Shown piece by piece: positions 11,071 through 23,346 of a DNA stretch of 64,000 nucleotides. Source of the stretch: Cephalotus follicularis (lineage: Eukaryota > Streptophyta > Magnoliopsida > Oxalidales > Cephalotaceae); NCBI GenBank assembly GCA_001972305.1, contig BDDD01001781.1:45114-109113 (forward strand). Direction: 5' to 3'. Within the stretch, counting starts at the first letter, position 1. Every line of letters begins with the position of its first letter. A model generated the notes under the pieces. The model saw only the letters and a program-made list of their open reading frames with translations. It was not told the DNA's origin and ran no database searches. The translations under genes and the position numbers were made by a program.

Positions 11071-11197
11071 TGTAATATCCCGTTCTATGTTGACATGTTT
11101 ATATGTTTATTTTTTGGGATCATATCCTCTTTGACTTATGCTATGGTTTGTGGACCTTTTTGATTTTTGCTTGAATTGTTGTTTTCTGGGCACAAAG

Positions 11198-11330
11198 CAC
11201 CGACGCCCTCTTTAGAACCACCGATGCTTTGGCTGCTGTGTGGCACATCGACGCCTAAACGTGTGACTTCGACGTGTTTTGTATTTAAGTGCTTAACCGT
11301 CGACGCTTTAAGTAAACAGTCGACGCTTTG
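11198..11330. repeat. CGTCGACG word array, upstream cluster of solo L1
   Basis: The core CGACG or CGATG begins at 11201, 11222, 11249, 11270, 11301 and 11321, giving intervals 21, 27, 21, 31 and 20. Words read ACCGACGCC, ACCGATGCTTT, ATCGACGCC, TTCGACGTG, GTCGACGCTTT. Confidence 0.82.
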
Positions 11331-12084
11331 TTCGGCTTTCCATATCAGCTTGGACGGTGACAGTGTTTTTGGAAGGTTGGATTCTTTCCTTTTTCTGGAT
11401 ATCCAATTTCCTTAAGTGTTAGACGTGTTTTGGTTAGTATGGTAATGTCCTAATATACTGATTTTGACAATTAAAACGTGGATTTGTACTTTAATCAGAC
11501 AAAATCGTTTTAAAAAGCATAAACCTTTTCTGCACTTTTGACAAACAAACAACAACCTTACAAGCCATTTTCTGCATTGATTTCGACTCTTTCTGGAGGT
11601 AATTTCTAAATGAAATTTGTAGTTTATACTATGTAGTTTTTGTATCATCTTTTAATTTGTGTTAAAACCGACTATAACATGATCTAGAGCATGATTTTGG
11701 AATCTTGTTAAAACTAAATTCTGTTGTTGTTTTTATATGTTCATTCAAGAGTTTTATGCATAACTACTGATGTTAATCCTTAAAAACAAAGAAATCATAC
11801 TATTGATGAAGGTAGATATATGTATATATCACTGGTTTTAGGATTTAAACAAAAGAAATTCGAAATTTTGTTATGGTTGCATAAACTATTTATATGGAAG
11901 AAAATTAGGTTTCAAAATGGGTTTTACTTTCTGTATGAAATCATAAGGTTATTCTGGCATTTTTGAAGTAATATAACATGTCACCGAACCTACATGTTGT
12001 TGGTTATACATTGTGTTTATCAAAAATCGGATTATTCATGAAATTGAAAATGCTTTCTGCAATTGTTATTCTGTGCCTGGCGCA

Positions 12085-12215
12085 AACCGTCGACGCTTTA
12101 GTTCCGAGCGTCGCCGCTTTGTGTTGTTTTATGCCTTAGTCTGTCGACTCTTGGATCGACGCTTTGTCCTTTTGTGCTATTAAACCGTTGACACCTAGGA
12201 ATAAACGGTCGACGC
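12085..12215. repeat. CGTCGACG word array, downstream cluster of solo L1
   Basis: Contains accgtcgacgcttt, agcgtcgccgcttt, gtcgactcttgg, atcgacgcttt, accgttgacacc and ggtcgacgctttat in about 125 bp. It is the inverted counterpart of the 8254-8380 cluster in the G1 LTR. Confidence 0.8.
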
Positions 12216-13598
12216 TTTATGACTGTTTTGATGTTTTGATTCCTTTTATGTTATGTGATATTTGGACTCGTATGTTTAGGTCATTATATCGTTCCTGGTG
12301 AAGTTTAGGACATTCTAGGATACTTTTGTCCAGTATTCGTATTTATTTAGATTGTTCGATCAGCTAAGGTGCGGATTCTTCGTTCTTTGGTACTCCTTCG
12401 TTTAAACTTTAATTGATGATTTTTGTACGTTTTATCGAATGGATTTATGTTCCTGGTTTTATCAGCAATAAAACTTGTGTTTTGATACGGATGTTCTCAT
12501 TTTGATAATAATCTTACGGAAATGGATTTCAACATTGTTACTTCGGATATTGATTATTAATAAGCATATTTTCTGTTATCGAAAGTGTGATAATTGTTTT
12601 AGACATGGCTTCCCCTTTCGGAAGTATGTTAAACTTCAGATACAGTTAAGATTTTGTTTTCAGATAAGATCAGAAATTGTTTAGAAATTGTTAAAATTGT
12701 TTTAGATTAAAACAATGTTTTTAGCATAATAACATACAGAGAAAAACCCTACCTATGAGATATCATAGGCATGTTCTTTGGCACGGAGGACATGACACCT
12801 ACCGTGGCGGTGTGATCGGTCTACGGTGTCTCTTTTAAATATGTATCCTGAGGGTAGGATATGGATCCTTTTGAGGCGTATGAGTATACTCTAGTTATTG
12901 TCAGAACTCAGAAATTCAGTATTGGGATTGATTGTGTAGTGCCATACATGACTTTTCCGTCAGAGCATGTGGGCCTCGCGAACCCCTTGCACCTATATAT
13001 GTATGTATGTCAGAAATTCTCTGTTATGGAATTATGAATCAGATAATGTTTTGAATTATGATATTATGTTTTCGCAAAGTTATGATGGTTTTACGAATGT
13101 TCGCTTTTAATATTCTGTTTTACTTTTCAAGAATATTTATTATGTTGCTTTACTGAATTTAAAGTTCAAATTATTTTGTTTACCGTTTACTGTTTTAATT
13201 CCTTATCCGTACTGAGGTTTGCTCAGCCGCGTTTTTGTTTTTATGCGGCAGGTTTTCAGGAGCATGGGGGAAACAAGTGACGAGAGTTACCCATTTGTCA
13301 GAGGACTATCTTGGAGTCAGTCCTTGTGTTTTCCAGTAGGATCAGATTAGTTTTCGTTAAAAACAGCTTCAGATTTTGGTTTTGTTTCAGTTTATGATCT
13401 CAGTATTTGGTTATAGGATTATGATTCGTTTTTGTTTATGATTTGTTAAAGTTTTCAGACTCTGTTTTATATCAGTTTATTATAAGATCTACTTTCTGAC
13501 CACCACATCCGTTTCGTATCAGTATTTTGTTTAGATTTTCGTTATGTTTCAGTTTGCTATTATGAACTGTAAGGGCTCCCACCATCGGGGGTGTTACA

Positions 13599-14569
13599 CA
13601 TGTATACATAATTTATAGTCCAAGTTTGCTGTCCATACAATTAACAGATTTCCAAACCAGTATGCAACATATCTATGATGCCTAAAACATGTTGACAGCT
13701 TCATAATCCATGACAGAATATACAATGACAAGAATCAAAACAACAAAACACTAACAGCCTATTTGAACATAAGATCGGTTATATAACAACATTAGATACC
13801 ATCACAACACAGAATACTAACATGCAATGGTGTTAAAGACACAGAAACTGTATGGAAAACACCACAATTCAATGATCACTCGGCTGTACACAGGAACAAA
13901 AGAGAAGAGAAAAAAAAAGCAACATACAACCTTATAGTCTACCAAAGGAATGTACAACCCAACAGAACAACAATGGATTGAGATTACAAGTTACAAACCT
14001 GGCTTTTTGATGAGGAAACTTGCACAAGAACAAAACGAATTCCTACTTTGCAGAATTGGCAGAGACCAAGCAAGAGAAACGAATGGCACAAAACCATAAC
14101 TAAAACCATTCTTAAACAGAAATGGATAGGAAATTTCGGGAGAGATAAGGAAAATGAAGGAGAAAACATGTGAAGGAATTAAGAAAGGGAGAGATTTTCG
14201 GGATTGAGGGAGAGAAACGGGTGAGAAAGATAAGGGAGAGGGAGAGATACGGGTGAGAGAGGGATAAGAGAGATAAAAGAAAAGAAATTTTAAATAAAAG
14301 AAAAGTTTGTTTTAATAAGTTTTAAAATAGTAAAATTAGAAATTATGAAAGTTAATTTATTTAAAATGACATAAGCATAACAAATAAACATAATCCTTGC
14401 CACAACACATATACATAATAACATACCCAAAGTTCAGGCTGGTATCTGTCAGCCCAACACAGAGGCCCATAATAGGCTAAACGGACTTCATAACAATAAA
14501 ATTAAAAATCCCAAAAACAAACAGATTAAAAGTCCGTAAAACATGCATACGAACAAACAGGGTATTACA
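13599..14569 (-). mobile_element. L2 LTR, second copy, part 2 (LTR start)
   Basis: Resumes with 'catgtatacata' where the complete L2 of G2 reads the same near 34910. It holds the purine-rich stretch at 14150-14290 and ends 'caaacagggtattaca' at 14569, which on the minus strand is the LTR start TGTAATACCCTG. The flank caaaa (14570-14574) would be one copy of its duplication. Confidence 0.85.
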
Positions 14570-15010
14570 CAAAAACCTTCGATCAACCCATTGGTGATCG
14601 AGACTCACCATGACTCCAGCCAAACGCCGGCCACAGGCGACAGCGAGCTGAACTCACTGAGTCGACTTGGCAACTAAAATCCGGAAGATTCTGGCCAAAA
14701 AACGTCTCAACTGTAATCACAATGGGCATAGCTGACCTTATAGATGAAGGCTGACTCCACCCACGATGATTACCGGTGGTGGAAACGCACGGCAGAGACG
14801 ATAGTGGCGGCAAGGGGAGGAAGAAAAGAAGAAAGAGAAGAGAAGGAGAGTTTACTGTCGATGGCGGAGGACCCGCACGCCTTCATTTTTAGGTTCGGTG
14901 CCTCTGTCTTCTCCAGATTCGTCTCTATCTCTCTCTCTCTCTCATGTTCTCTGGTGCGGGCGCTTTATGGGCCCTCCTCCTTCTATATACGGGCGCTCTA
15001 TGCACCCAAT
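14570..15010 (-). mobile_element. Old L5-like LTR fragment
   Basis: Blocks resemble the L5 LTR at 20290-20760 in the same order: 'cgagactcaccatgac', 'gacagcgagctgaactcac', 'tgagtcgacttggcaact', 'aaaatccgg', 'ggaggacccgcacgcc', CT-rich leader and 'cgggcgctttatgggcc'. Identity is much lower than between the two L5 LTR ends at 20587 and 22946. Both strands have open frames here because of high GC content; none has a recognisable domain. Confidence 0.6.
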
Positions 15011-15507
15011 TTTTTTTTAAAAAAAATTGGGGAATTACATGCATATTTGTGTTGCTTATGATTTTTCATTCAGCTATGTTTTACTCAAACAAGGGTCTTA
15101 AAACAGTATCCCAAAGTTTACTTTGGGACACTTCACAAGTCAACATCCTATGTTCCTTACTAAATAATTATTTGATTGCTGAAGGGTAGTAACTAAAAGG
15201 AAAAGGGAAAGCCTGTAAGACATACACTTCATTACATCTCATCCTATAGGACACAATCTATTCTTCCGTTAACAGAAAATCTCATTCTTGTTTGAGATGG
15301 AACAAAAACTCATTGAACATTTTTCTTACTTTCTCAATCTTATCAAGATGCGCCAAAAACCCTTTCAATTCCTTTTGATAATTCACATTTGAATTCTTTG
15401 AAATTTTCAAAATAATTCACACTTGTACCCTTTCAAGTACAAATGCTCCTTACTTTAATAAAAGACAAGTAAGGATGTGAATTACATAAAATCACCATGA
15501 GCGCCAG
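15011..15507. other. Unassigned sequence between L5-like fragment and G2
   Basis: No gene, LTR end or array was recognised. It is AT-rich with a 'tttttttttaaaaaaaaatt' inverted run near 15008-15028. It is the left flank into which G2 inserted (gccag at 15503-15507 is the duplication). Confidence 0.5.
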
Positions 15508-16360
15508 TGTAACACCCCCGGACGGCGGGAGCCATTACAGGTTATAACTTAACATACCATATCTTAAAAGAACATATGCATAACTTTATTAGCAAAATGC
15601 GTGGCGGTCATAACATAACAATATCTGAAATCATAACCGAAACCTTAACATATTCTAAAAACTTTAACATCTTCCAAGGGTCAATTAAAAACAAAATCCA
15701 AAAGTAACATATAGTTCAAGACCAATCCTAACAGAAAGCATAGTAGGATCACACTCCTAGAGGATCCTTGACATATGGTGGACATCTCCCAATCACACTT
15801 TCCCCCAATTCTCCTGATAACCTGCCGCACGAAAACAAAAATGCGGTTGAGCAAACCTCAGTACGAAAAAAGAATGTAAAACAGTAAACGATAATTTAAA
15901 AGCAGTAAGATTTCAAAAGTTTTCTCGACACAGAAATCTTAAGCAATAAATCAGTTTAAACATTCTTTTAAGTCAAATCCATAACTTCTGAAATATACAC
16001 GAAACATTTCAAAAACATAAATTTCATACTGAATAACACAACATATCATGTATCAAAACATATATATGGAAAGGGAGGCGCTAATTCCACATGCCCAGTA
16101 GAATTGAAGTGTACGGCCCTACTACACAAGTCAATTCTCATATCATATCATATCACACATTGCATATCTCCACACGTATGCCATATACTAGAATCGATTC
16201 ATACACCTCTATCATACATAACGGATCCATAAATCCACCTCATGGGATTTATTCATAACATAGAGAGACGGCGTAGACTAATCACACTGCTACGAAAGTG
16301 TCATGTCCCTGTGTCAGGCCTACGACATGCCTATGGTACGCCCCATAGGTAGGTACAAAT
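15508..16360 (-). mobile_element. G2 3' LTR, end part (family L2)
   Basis: Begins TGTAACACCCCCGG on the plus strand (LTR terminus) and aligns with 33130-33980. It includes the GCCGCAC...ATGCGG hairpin near 15823. It is interrupted after 'ggtacaaat' at 16360, where the solo L3 LTR entered; caaat is duplicated at 26471-26475. Confidence 0.92.
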
Positions 16361-17087
16361 TGTAATGCCCGAGTTTTTTACAAAATGTAATCTTATTATG
16401 GAATTAATGAGGATAGTGAGATTCTTGAATTTGATGATGTTTTCCCTTTATAATGTCGGGTTTTGAAAGTGGAACGATAAGGAAATGTTCATGGCATTTC
16501 GCATTGAAGCCGCAATTACATTGCCGAAAACGGTTAATAAGGCCTATTTTGAATGTGCGACAGTAAATCCCAGTCTCCGCATTATTATGATGATTGTTTT
16601 CGTGGAGGCTAGATTAATTAATATCATAAATTGCAGAATAAACGGGACATAGTCCTTAATGTTTTGTTGGTAAAATACCAATAAGAGAAGCAGAAAAACA
16701 AATAAAGAAAAAAAATAGTTAAAGGGAGGAAGAAAGAGACACGGGCACGTGCGCCCATGAAAAAGAAGAAGCAAATAGAGGAGAGAGAGAGGCAGCGGGA
16801 GAGAGTGGGAGAGAGAGAAGGAGAGAGGCGCCGGAGACGACGCTGGAGCCAGCCACCTGACCAGGAGAGCACGGCGGTCAGCCCAGGACGTCGACCCGTC
16901 GGTAAGCTCTTCTTTCTTCTCCTATTTACTCTATTTTCCTTCTCTTCTCCGCGTCACTGTGCGCCTTGACAACGTGTTTTCCGATGCCGTTAGCGTCACA
17001 GATGGAGGGGGTTTTTCCTCTAGAAGGCCTGCTCTAACCATTTTGACCACCGTTGAGGAGTATTTCAACCGGAATCGGCCGAAAATA

Positions 17088-17265
17088 GTTGACTGAGTCG
17101 ACTTGGCGAGTCAACTCACTGCCGCCTGAGACCATTCATTTAGCGCTGAGTCTCGCCGAGTCTTGGACAGTGGTGTGTAGAACTGATGATTGTGTGGCGT
17201 TTTTGGGTAGTGATCAGACATGTTGAAGTCCGACGAGTTGACTCAGTGAGTCAAACTCACTGCCA
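17088..17265. repeat. GAGTCGACTC-type words in L3
   Basis: Contains 'gactgagtcgacttgg', 'gcgagtcaactcactgcc', 'cgagttgactcagtgagtc' and 'aaactcactgcc'. The same phrases occur in the L5 LTR (20345-20375, 22855-22885) and in the copia LTRs of C1 (43900-43935, 51610-51650). Confidence 0.75.
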
Positions 17266-17727
17266 GCCATGACACGACATTCGTCGCCAAGTCACACCGA
17301 GTCTTGAGAGGTTCTGTGTAGGCCATTCAATATGGAACCTGTTTATGGGTGTTGCACAAGCTGGTTGAGTAGGCCGGAATCTGGCCGGTGCTCCGGTGAT
17401 GACAATGTCAGTTTCAGTGTATTGAGTGTAATGGAAATGTGTTGTGTGTGCAGTGAATGAGCTGGTAGTTTGGTTCGACAGCGAAAGGAAGTGATAATCG
17501 ACAATTGACAACAAATTGGAAATGTTCTATAACTGAGCTTGCAGCTCAACTGTGCTTTCTACTGCTTTAACTGGTAGGGTTTATGACATGATTTATAACA
17601 TATAGTATGTATATATCAAGTCTAGATAGTGCTACATGATTGCATGTTGATTTGGAAGTGAATTGACTATGATTTATGCATGTTCTGTTCTGGATTGTTC
17701 TTCTGGAAATTACCTGCAAGCTATAAA

Positions 17728-18115
17728 GCGTCGATGCTTTGAATGTGACAGTCGACATTTTAGGCTTAAGTGTCGATGCCTTAGAAATATTGTATTGATG
17801 CCTAGAGTCAGGGTCTAAACAGACATTGATGCCACGTGTACACGTTGACGCGTAAGGTTCCTACCTAACGCATTGACGCTAAGTGAAGTGTTAATGCGTA
17901 AGGCTTCCATGCTACACGTCGACGCCATTGATATACCTTGACACCTAAAAGACTTTTGTGGTTGATAAGCATGGTATGCGCATTAACGCTTAAGGATACT
18001 GTCTATACATTGACGTCTAGGTTATACGTCGACGCCATAAGGACTGTTTTACACGTTAACGCCATAGATATACGTTGATGCGATGGATGCACGTTGACAT
18101 CTTTATACACGTCGA
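17728..18115. repeat. CGTCGACG word array in solo L3
   Basis: gtcgat/gtcgac/attgat-type cores begin at 17730, 17751, 17772, about 17794, 17825, 17844 and 17872, with intervals 21, 21, 22, 31, 19 and 28; more degenerate words (acgtcgacgcc, acgttgatgcg, acgtcgatgac) continue to about 18115. Many copies look like CpG-to-TpG decay products. Confidence 0.8.
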
Positions 18116-18854
18116 TGACTTTATGTGATGTTTATGCATAAATGAATGTTTAGTGATTGTATAGTGATTGTTTATTGATTGTTGATGATTGTTGATCCTT
18201 GAACTGCATATTGTTATCGTTATAGATGTTTATATCTATCCAGTATTCTCAAATAGTAGTGTTTAAAGTGTTTTCAAGGATTTCCACAACTGAGTGCTAT
18301 AAGCACCCTTTATTGTTAGTGTTACCAAGTATTTTATACATAAATACTATTGTTCAAGTGTTTTATCGAAAGTGTTCAAGTGTTTCCCAAAAGGGCAAGT
18401 GAAAGTGTTAAAGTGTTTCAGTGGTTCTCTGATAATGAGAACAAGTGATAAGTGAAAGTGTTTTTATGCCATTGAGCTAAAAGTGTTTTATTGTTTTCTC
18501 TACCAAGAGCAAATTGTTACATTACAATATATATGTAATTTTGAGTGATTGATTGTGTCTGAAGTGAAGCTGATGGTTTAGTGATCGGAGTGTATCATTA
18601 GACTACGGCGGTGAGCGGATGTGTCAGGAGTTGGCTCTAGCTTATTCACCCAAATTATCTGCAATGCAGATTGTGATTGTTAAATTGCCAGCCAAGTGTC
18701 GGCAATAAGTGTTTACCTTTTCTATCATCATCGGAGTGCATGGTAGTTGTAACGCCCGTAATTTTCATGTACTGCAATTTCACAATGTAATTTTACCTTA
18801 TTTGTGGAATTAATAAAATGATGGATTTTTCCGAATTTGATGACGTTTTCCCAA

Positions 18855-20908
18855 TGTCACACCCGTTCCCTGTAATAACCAATCTCCTATCGAGAACGGA
18901 TATGACGTCCCACATAACAACTTCCTTTCGGAAGTCACCATATGGATTTATATAGAACTCACTTTAAACTTGGAATTCAAAAAGTTAAACCTTTTCCAAA
19001 ACTTTGAAAATTTTTCTAACTCTTAAATTTTAACGAAAATCGGGCATGTAGTATCTATTTATAGGACTATGCCCCCTGTAAAGAAAAACACAGTTTATAA
19101 TCTCACTCCCGAAGGAGGAATCAACAGTTTATAATCGGGCTCAGCCCTCAGCAAACCAAAATTTAAAGCAGTAAACTTAGGTTGGGCTCAGCCTCAACCA
19201 TTTCAACAAGTAATAAAAGTAAATCTATAGAGCTCGGCCCTTTTAAAAGCAAAACCATAAAAGAAAAACCATTATATGTAAACATAAGTAAATGCTAAAT
19301 TAAATGTTGATGTAGAATGCTATGCATGTTTTAAATCCTGGTAGCATGCCCTGCCTCCATGGTCAATCATCTATAGTAGCTGACCTAGCAACTCCTTGCC
19401 CTCATCTGAAAAGGAAACACTGGGAGGGAGTTAGTCCAAATGACTAAGTGAGTAGAAACAAAACATCTCCTGTACATCCATCAAAGGATTGGATGTGCTG
19501 AAGAAAATAGAGAGTCATATAAAACAAGAATATGTGCAACAACGAGGAAATGTAAATCATAAACAAAGAAATGATCAATAAGATCCCATATGATAGTCAA
19601 CATCAAAAGAAGATCTCAAGATCCACAAGATTTCATGATCCACAAAAGAATATCGAAATCATAAAGAAATGTCGAGATCCTCGAAATGTAAACGAAGTCC
19701 ACAATATAAATGAAATCCATGATGTAAATAAGAATCACAATATAAACAAGATATAGAAAAGTGAACATCAATATTCATAAAGGAAATCGAGATCCATAGA
19801 CAATATTAAGATTTACAACGATATCGAGATCTCATAACGGAATCCACAAATATAATCGATACTCAGCAGTGGCTCCATAACTATAAACATAAGTCAAGAA
19901 TTGAACAAGATCCACAAAAGATAGGATGATCCACAAGGATGTCAAGCACATATCAATACTCAACGATATAGTAACATAAGAATCCACGGGACAAATTTCA
20001 ATGATCAAATCAATGCTCTACAAATACGATAGAATCACAATAATATCAGTATACATGAATATCAAGAATCAAGACATAATCATGGATAATAAATCAAAGC
20101 ATGTGCCCATCATAAGATATAGGAGGATGCTGGTACCAATCCATTACTGCCTCATATCTGCCGCCAAATCACATGGCGTCATATCATACCCCCGCCAAAT
20201 CACATGACGTCATATCATAACCGCTGCAGCAATAATACTAGGTAAGGCTACAGGATGTGATCATCATCCATCATACACCGGTGTAGAGTGCCTACCCGAG
20301 ACTCGCCGGGAATCGGCGCCAAAAGTGGCGCCACAAGCGGCAGCGAGTCGCCTTGACTCAGTCGACTCACTCGCTAAAATCCGGCCGTTTCCGGCCGAAT
20401 CACGCCACAACAGCCGTCGAAATGGGAAGAGGGGGTCTCCTAGACCGAAACCGCACCCATCCGCGACGCCAAAAGTGGCGGACGGCGGTGGCAGTGGCCA
20501 AAGCGCACTGACAGTGGCTATCGGGCGTGGGGAGAAGAGAAGGAAAGAAGAAGAAAAGAGGGAGAGGGAAAGCTTATCGGTGATGGTGAGGACCCGCGCC
20601 GCTCTTCCCGGTGTCGCGCGCTTCCCGGCGTCTCTCTCTCCCGGTTCTGCATCTCTCTCCCGTCTCTCTGTCTCAACTCTCTCCCTCTCTCTGTTCTCTT
20701 TCTTCAATTCGGGCGCTATGCGCCCGAACCCTTACATAAATTTTATGTCTGGCGCGTCTAGCGCCTTCTAGACGCGCCAGACACCATTTTTTTTTTATAT
20801 ATAACATAATTAATATATAATAATAGTAATTACTAAAATACACTTCACCGATTTGCACACTTACGTGTTTTGCACGTCGACCTCGTAAAAGTAACACGGG
20901 GTGTTACA
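18855..20908 (-). mobile_element. L5 3' LTR (2054 bp)
   Basis: The minus strand starts TGTAACACCCCGTGTTAC at 20908 and ends CGGGTGTGACA at 18855. The GC-rich part at 20290-20760 gives overlapping long open frames on both strands (147 and 148 residues), which repeat partly at 22945-23220 and show no domain; I treat them as non-coding. The segment 19565-19990 is rich in a 'gatccacaa' word. Confidence 0.87.
19565..19990. repeat. Degenerate 'AGATCCACAAGAT' word cluster in the L5 LTR
   Basis: Repeated near-copies of gatccacaa, gagatcc and gaaatcc occur, for example near 19580, 19618, 19638, 19675, 19706, 19790, 19830, 19908 and 19930. The cluster is AT-rich and less regular than the GTCGAC arrays; it creates the low-complexity 61-residue open frame at 19571-19756. 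Confidence 0.55.
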
Positions 20909-20923
20909 ATCTCCCCCCCTTAA
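20909..20923 (-). other. L5 polypurine tract
   Basis: On the minus strand TAAGGGGGGGAGAT lies directly next to the LTR start TGTAACACC. It primes plus-strand DNA synthesis and fixes the orientation. Confidence 0.85.
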
Positions 20924-20954
20924 GAAATTTTGTCCTCAAAATTTACTCGCATCA

Positions 20955-21300
20955 CATGATGAAGAAAACTGAGTACTGTTTGCGCATTTCTTCCATAGTC
21001 TCACAAGAAGTATCTATCACATGGTCTCTCTAAAAGAACTGATCTCGTATGTCATGAATCTGTACTGGTATACTCTCAACATCAATACATGGAAACTACC
21101 ATGGATGCATTCTAGTTCTGTAGATAAGTTGGATTGGTAGACAAATGCACCAATACATAGAGTGGTGTCGAAGGATCCAATGTCGTTGAAACTGAGACTT
21201 TCACAAGTTTCTAGCTTAATCACTCTTGTACCGTAATGCCTGTAGGAACACTTTTTCATCCAGCTGAAACTTCATGTTCACGCGACATCTATTTAAGAAC
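20955..21300 (-). pseudogene. L5 integrase C-terminus and chromodomain remnant
   Basis: Minus-strand frames read MKFQLDEKVFLQ (counterpart of the integrase block 'EFKVGEHVFLK' in G2), then IHGSFHVLMLRVYQ (counterpart of HNVFHVSLLRGYQ), then DTSCETMEEMRKQY, which resembles the end of an LTR-retrotransposon chromodomain (EATWE..EEMR..YP). The three blocks are in different frames and carry stops, so the region is dead. The open frame 21017-21259 covers the middle block only. Confidence 0.7.
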
Positions 21301-22945
21301 TCATCAACCTGCTTTGAAATATCAGTAGGCTCTTCACGTATTACTCTCAACGATATTATACCAACATGAGTGTATTTCGTGTTACCAACCATTTAATGTT
21401 CATGGAGGTGTCAAGCGACTATCCTGTATCTATAATAGTCATAAGACAAGCCCATCTTAGAACTATTCTCACCCAAGCACGCTTCCGCTGCGCTACTCTG
21501 ATGGAATCCCGTGCATTAGTGCTGATATGGTTGCCCCTCAAAGTGGTCTAGATCATAGATGAGCTGAATCGATAGAAATGAGCCGTTGGATAGGTCATCC
21601 AAGTATGACTTATATCGCAATGTCCCTTAGTTGTGTCCGTGTCGGTCGTATAGTGAAACCCATCGCAACATGTTCCCATATGACGTCAAAGACTACATGA
21701 GCCACGCATTGAAGCCAACAGGCACATGAATATCATGCATGTCAAACAGCAAACACTTGGTCAGCGAATAAGGAACGAAGTCCCATGCTCATTTCATATC
21801 CCGTATCTGATTGCACGAGAAAGGTGTAGAAGCCCACAACACATCGAATGAACAGCGTATACTTGGAGCACAAAATTACTATGTGATCAGCCAACCTGTA
21901 AAGGCGTTGAGCAAAAATATTCCAAGGAACATTGGGATTCCGTTTCATATGTATGCAACAGATGATCTCAAACGAAATCCACCAATAGCAAGGATGTGTG
22001 AAGACAAAACTGAAAAGGCATGCGTATCGATCGATCGATGAATCAATATGGAGCCAACCGAGCCACGCAATCAGAATCCCGCTCAAGCGCCCGTATGTAT
22101 ACCAAGCGAGAGGTTATCTGAATGAACCAAAATTCAAGACAACGAATAGTCAATACCAAACATGTGGAAACATCGAGAGAATCCCATGCTAACATCGATA
22201 GACGTGATATAAGAAAGAGTAAGACTCTTGGTGCGGATAATCAAAGCTGACAATCGAAGCAAGTCTTAGGATTCACATGATCCATACTAATAACGAAATG
22301 TGCATGTATGCATGCATGAAGTGTCAAAATGCTATTCCGTCTTGTTAGCTCTCAACGCCCACTCTACTATCATTTATTTATATGATTCTACACTTAGCAT
22401 TATCATACTCATAATTACTCCTTAACGCTAATCGACGCACATATGTGAGTTGTTTAATACTACTAACATAGCTTATTCTTAAATCTCGATTCATGCACGT
22501 TTCCAACTTTTTAACAAACATATTTATACACATCTTACTTCCATCATTCATGCTATTCCCGAATCATTATCAATAGCTTAATAAACGACTTTGCACAGGA
22601 AAAGAAAGTGAATTGCGACTTACCGAAAAATTATGGGTCGTCATCGTTTGGAAATTCTATCAGCTGCCACTCTGCATAAACAATACATATCGTTACGACG
22701 TACTCACAGGAAACAAAATCTATCGTAATCGGAACTCCGGCCAACCTGCCGAAGTTCCTATGTCACCCAAAACCGAGCATCCATAATTGCTGGTCAACAC
22801 ATTACTGACCGAATTTCACTGTGACTCGCCCGAGAACGGGCAGCCACCACCGGCAGTGAGTTGACTCACTGAGTCAACTCGCCGGTCCTCCAACAATTAA
22901 GGCCGCTTCACAAAAAAGTCACAAAACCACCAGGCCTACACATCT
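21301..22945. other. Decayed L5 internal sequence, no readable gene
   Basis: No domain could be recognised. Short frames (21366-21551, 21742-22192) have no match to polyprotein blocks I know. Near 22800-22890 there is a GC-rich piece with 'gagttgactcactgagtc', reminiscent of LTR sequence of L5/L3. The part 21301-21420 may still be upstream integrase. Confidence 0.45.
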
Positions 22946-23270
22946 TGAGGACCCGCGCCGCTCTTCCCGGTGTCGCGCGCTTCTCGGCGTCTCTCTCTCC
23001 CTGTTCTGCATCTCTCTCCCGTCTCTCTGTCTCAACTCTCTCCCTCTCTCTGTTCTCTTTCTTCAATTCGGGCGCTATGCGCCCGAACCCTTACATAAAT
23101 TTTATGTCTGGCGCGTCTAGCGCCTTCTAGACGCGCCAGACACCATTTTTTTTTATTTATATATAACATAATTAATATATAATAATAGTAATTACTAAAA
23201 TACACTTCACCGATTTGCACACTTACGTGTTTTGCACGTCGACCTCATAAAAGTAACACGGGGTGTTACA
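22946..23270 (-). mobile_element. L5 5' LTR remnant (325 bp)
   Basis: Aligns end to end with 20587-20908 with only about three substitutions and one small insertion seen by eye (for example cttccc/cttctc, ctcccg/ctccct, cctcgt/cctcat, and extra bases in the T-run). The match starts abruptly at 22946, so the rest of this LTR was removed by deletion. Confidence 0.88.
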
Positions 23271-23346
23271 CCCAAATTATGGTGATGTTTATTTTTAATC
23301 AATTATATACTTAGAAGTGTGATTACTTGGTAATTATACTAGAGGC

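Larger units (their letters stand above)
11071..13598 (+). mobile_element. Solo L1 LTR (2528 bp) inserted in the L2 LTR
   Basis: It begins TGTAATATCCCGTTCTATG and ends CGGGGGTGTTACA. The flanks catgc (11066-11070) and catgt (13599-13603) are a 5-bp target-site duplication with one mismatch, and the flanking L2 sequence is continuous when it is removed. No internal region is present, so it is a solo LTR formed by recombination between two LTRs. It lies in inverted orientation to the G1 LTR at 6789-9398. Arrays of CGTCGACG words are at 11198-11330 and 12085-12215. Confidence 0.92.
18855..23270 (-). mobile_element. L5 chromovirus, internally deleted
   Basis: It spans from TGTCACACCCG at 18855 to GGGGTGTTACA at 23270 and is flanked by a perfect cccaa duplication (18850-18854 and 23271-23275). 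The left LTR is complete (18855-20908); only the last 325 bp of the right LTR remain (22946-23270). A PPT and an integrase/chromodomain tail next to the left LTR show the element runs on the minus strand, so the left LTR is the 3' LTR. Gag, protease, RT and most of integrase, plus most of the 5' LTR, are deleted. Confidence 0.87.

Noticed and set aside
14583..15189. 105- and 81-residue open frames after the L2 LTR
   Set aside because: They are in an old L5-like LTR fragment rich in CT and GC runs; overlapping frames on both strands and no domain.
16888..16910. Functional 5' splice site in the L3 leader (cgtcggtaagctc)
   Set aside because: A good donor match, but no matching acceptor or coding exon is present in the solo LTR, so function cannot be supported; only mentioned in the L3 entry.
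20264..20771. 147- and 148-residue open frames on opposite strands
   Set aside because: They overlap antiparallel in a GC-rich LTR leader, have low-complexity composition, no known domain, and belong to the L5 LTR; part is repeated at 22945-23220.
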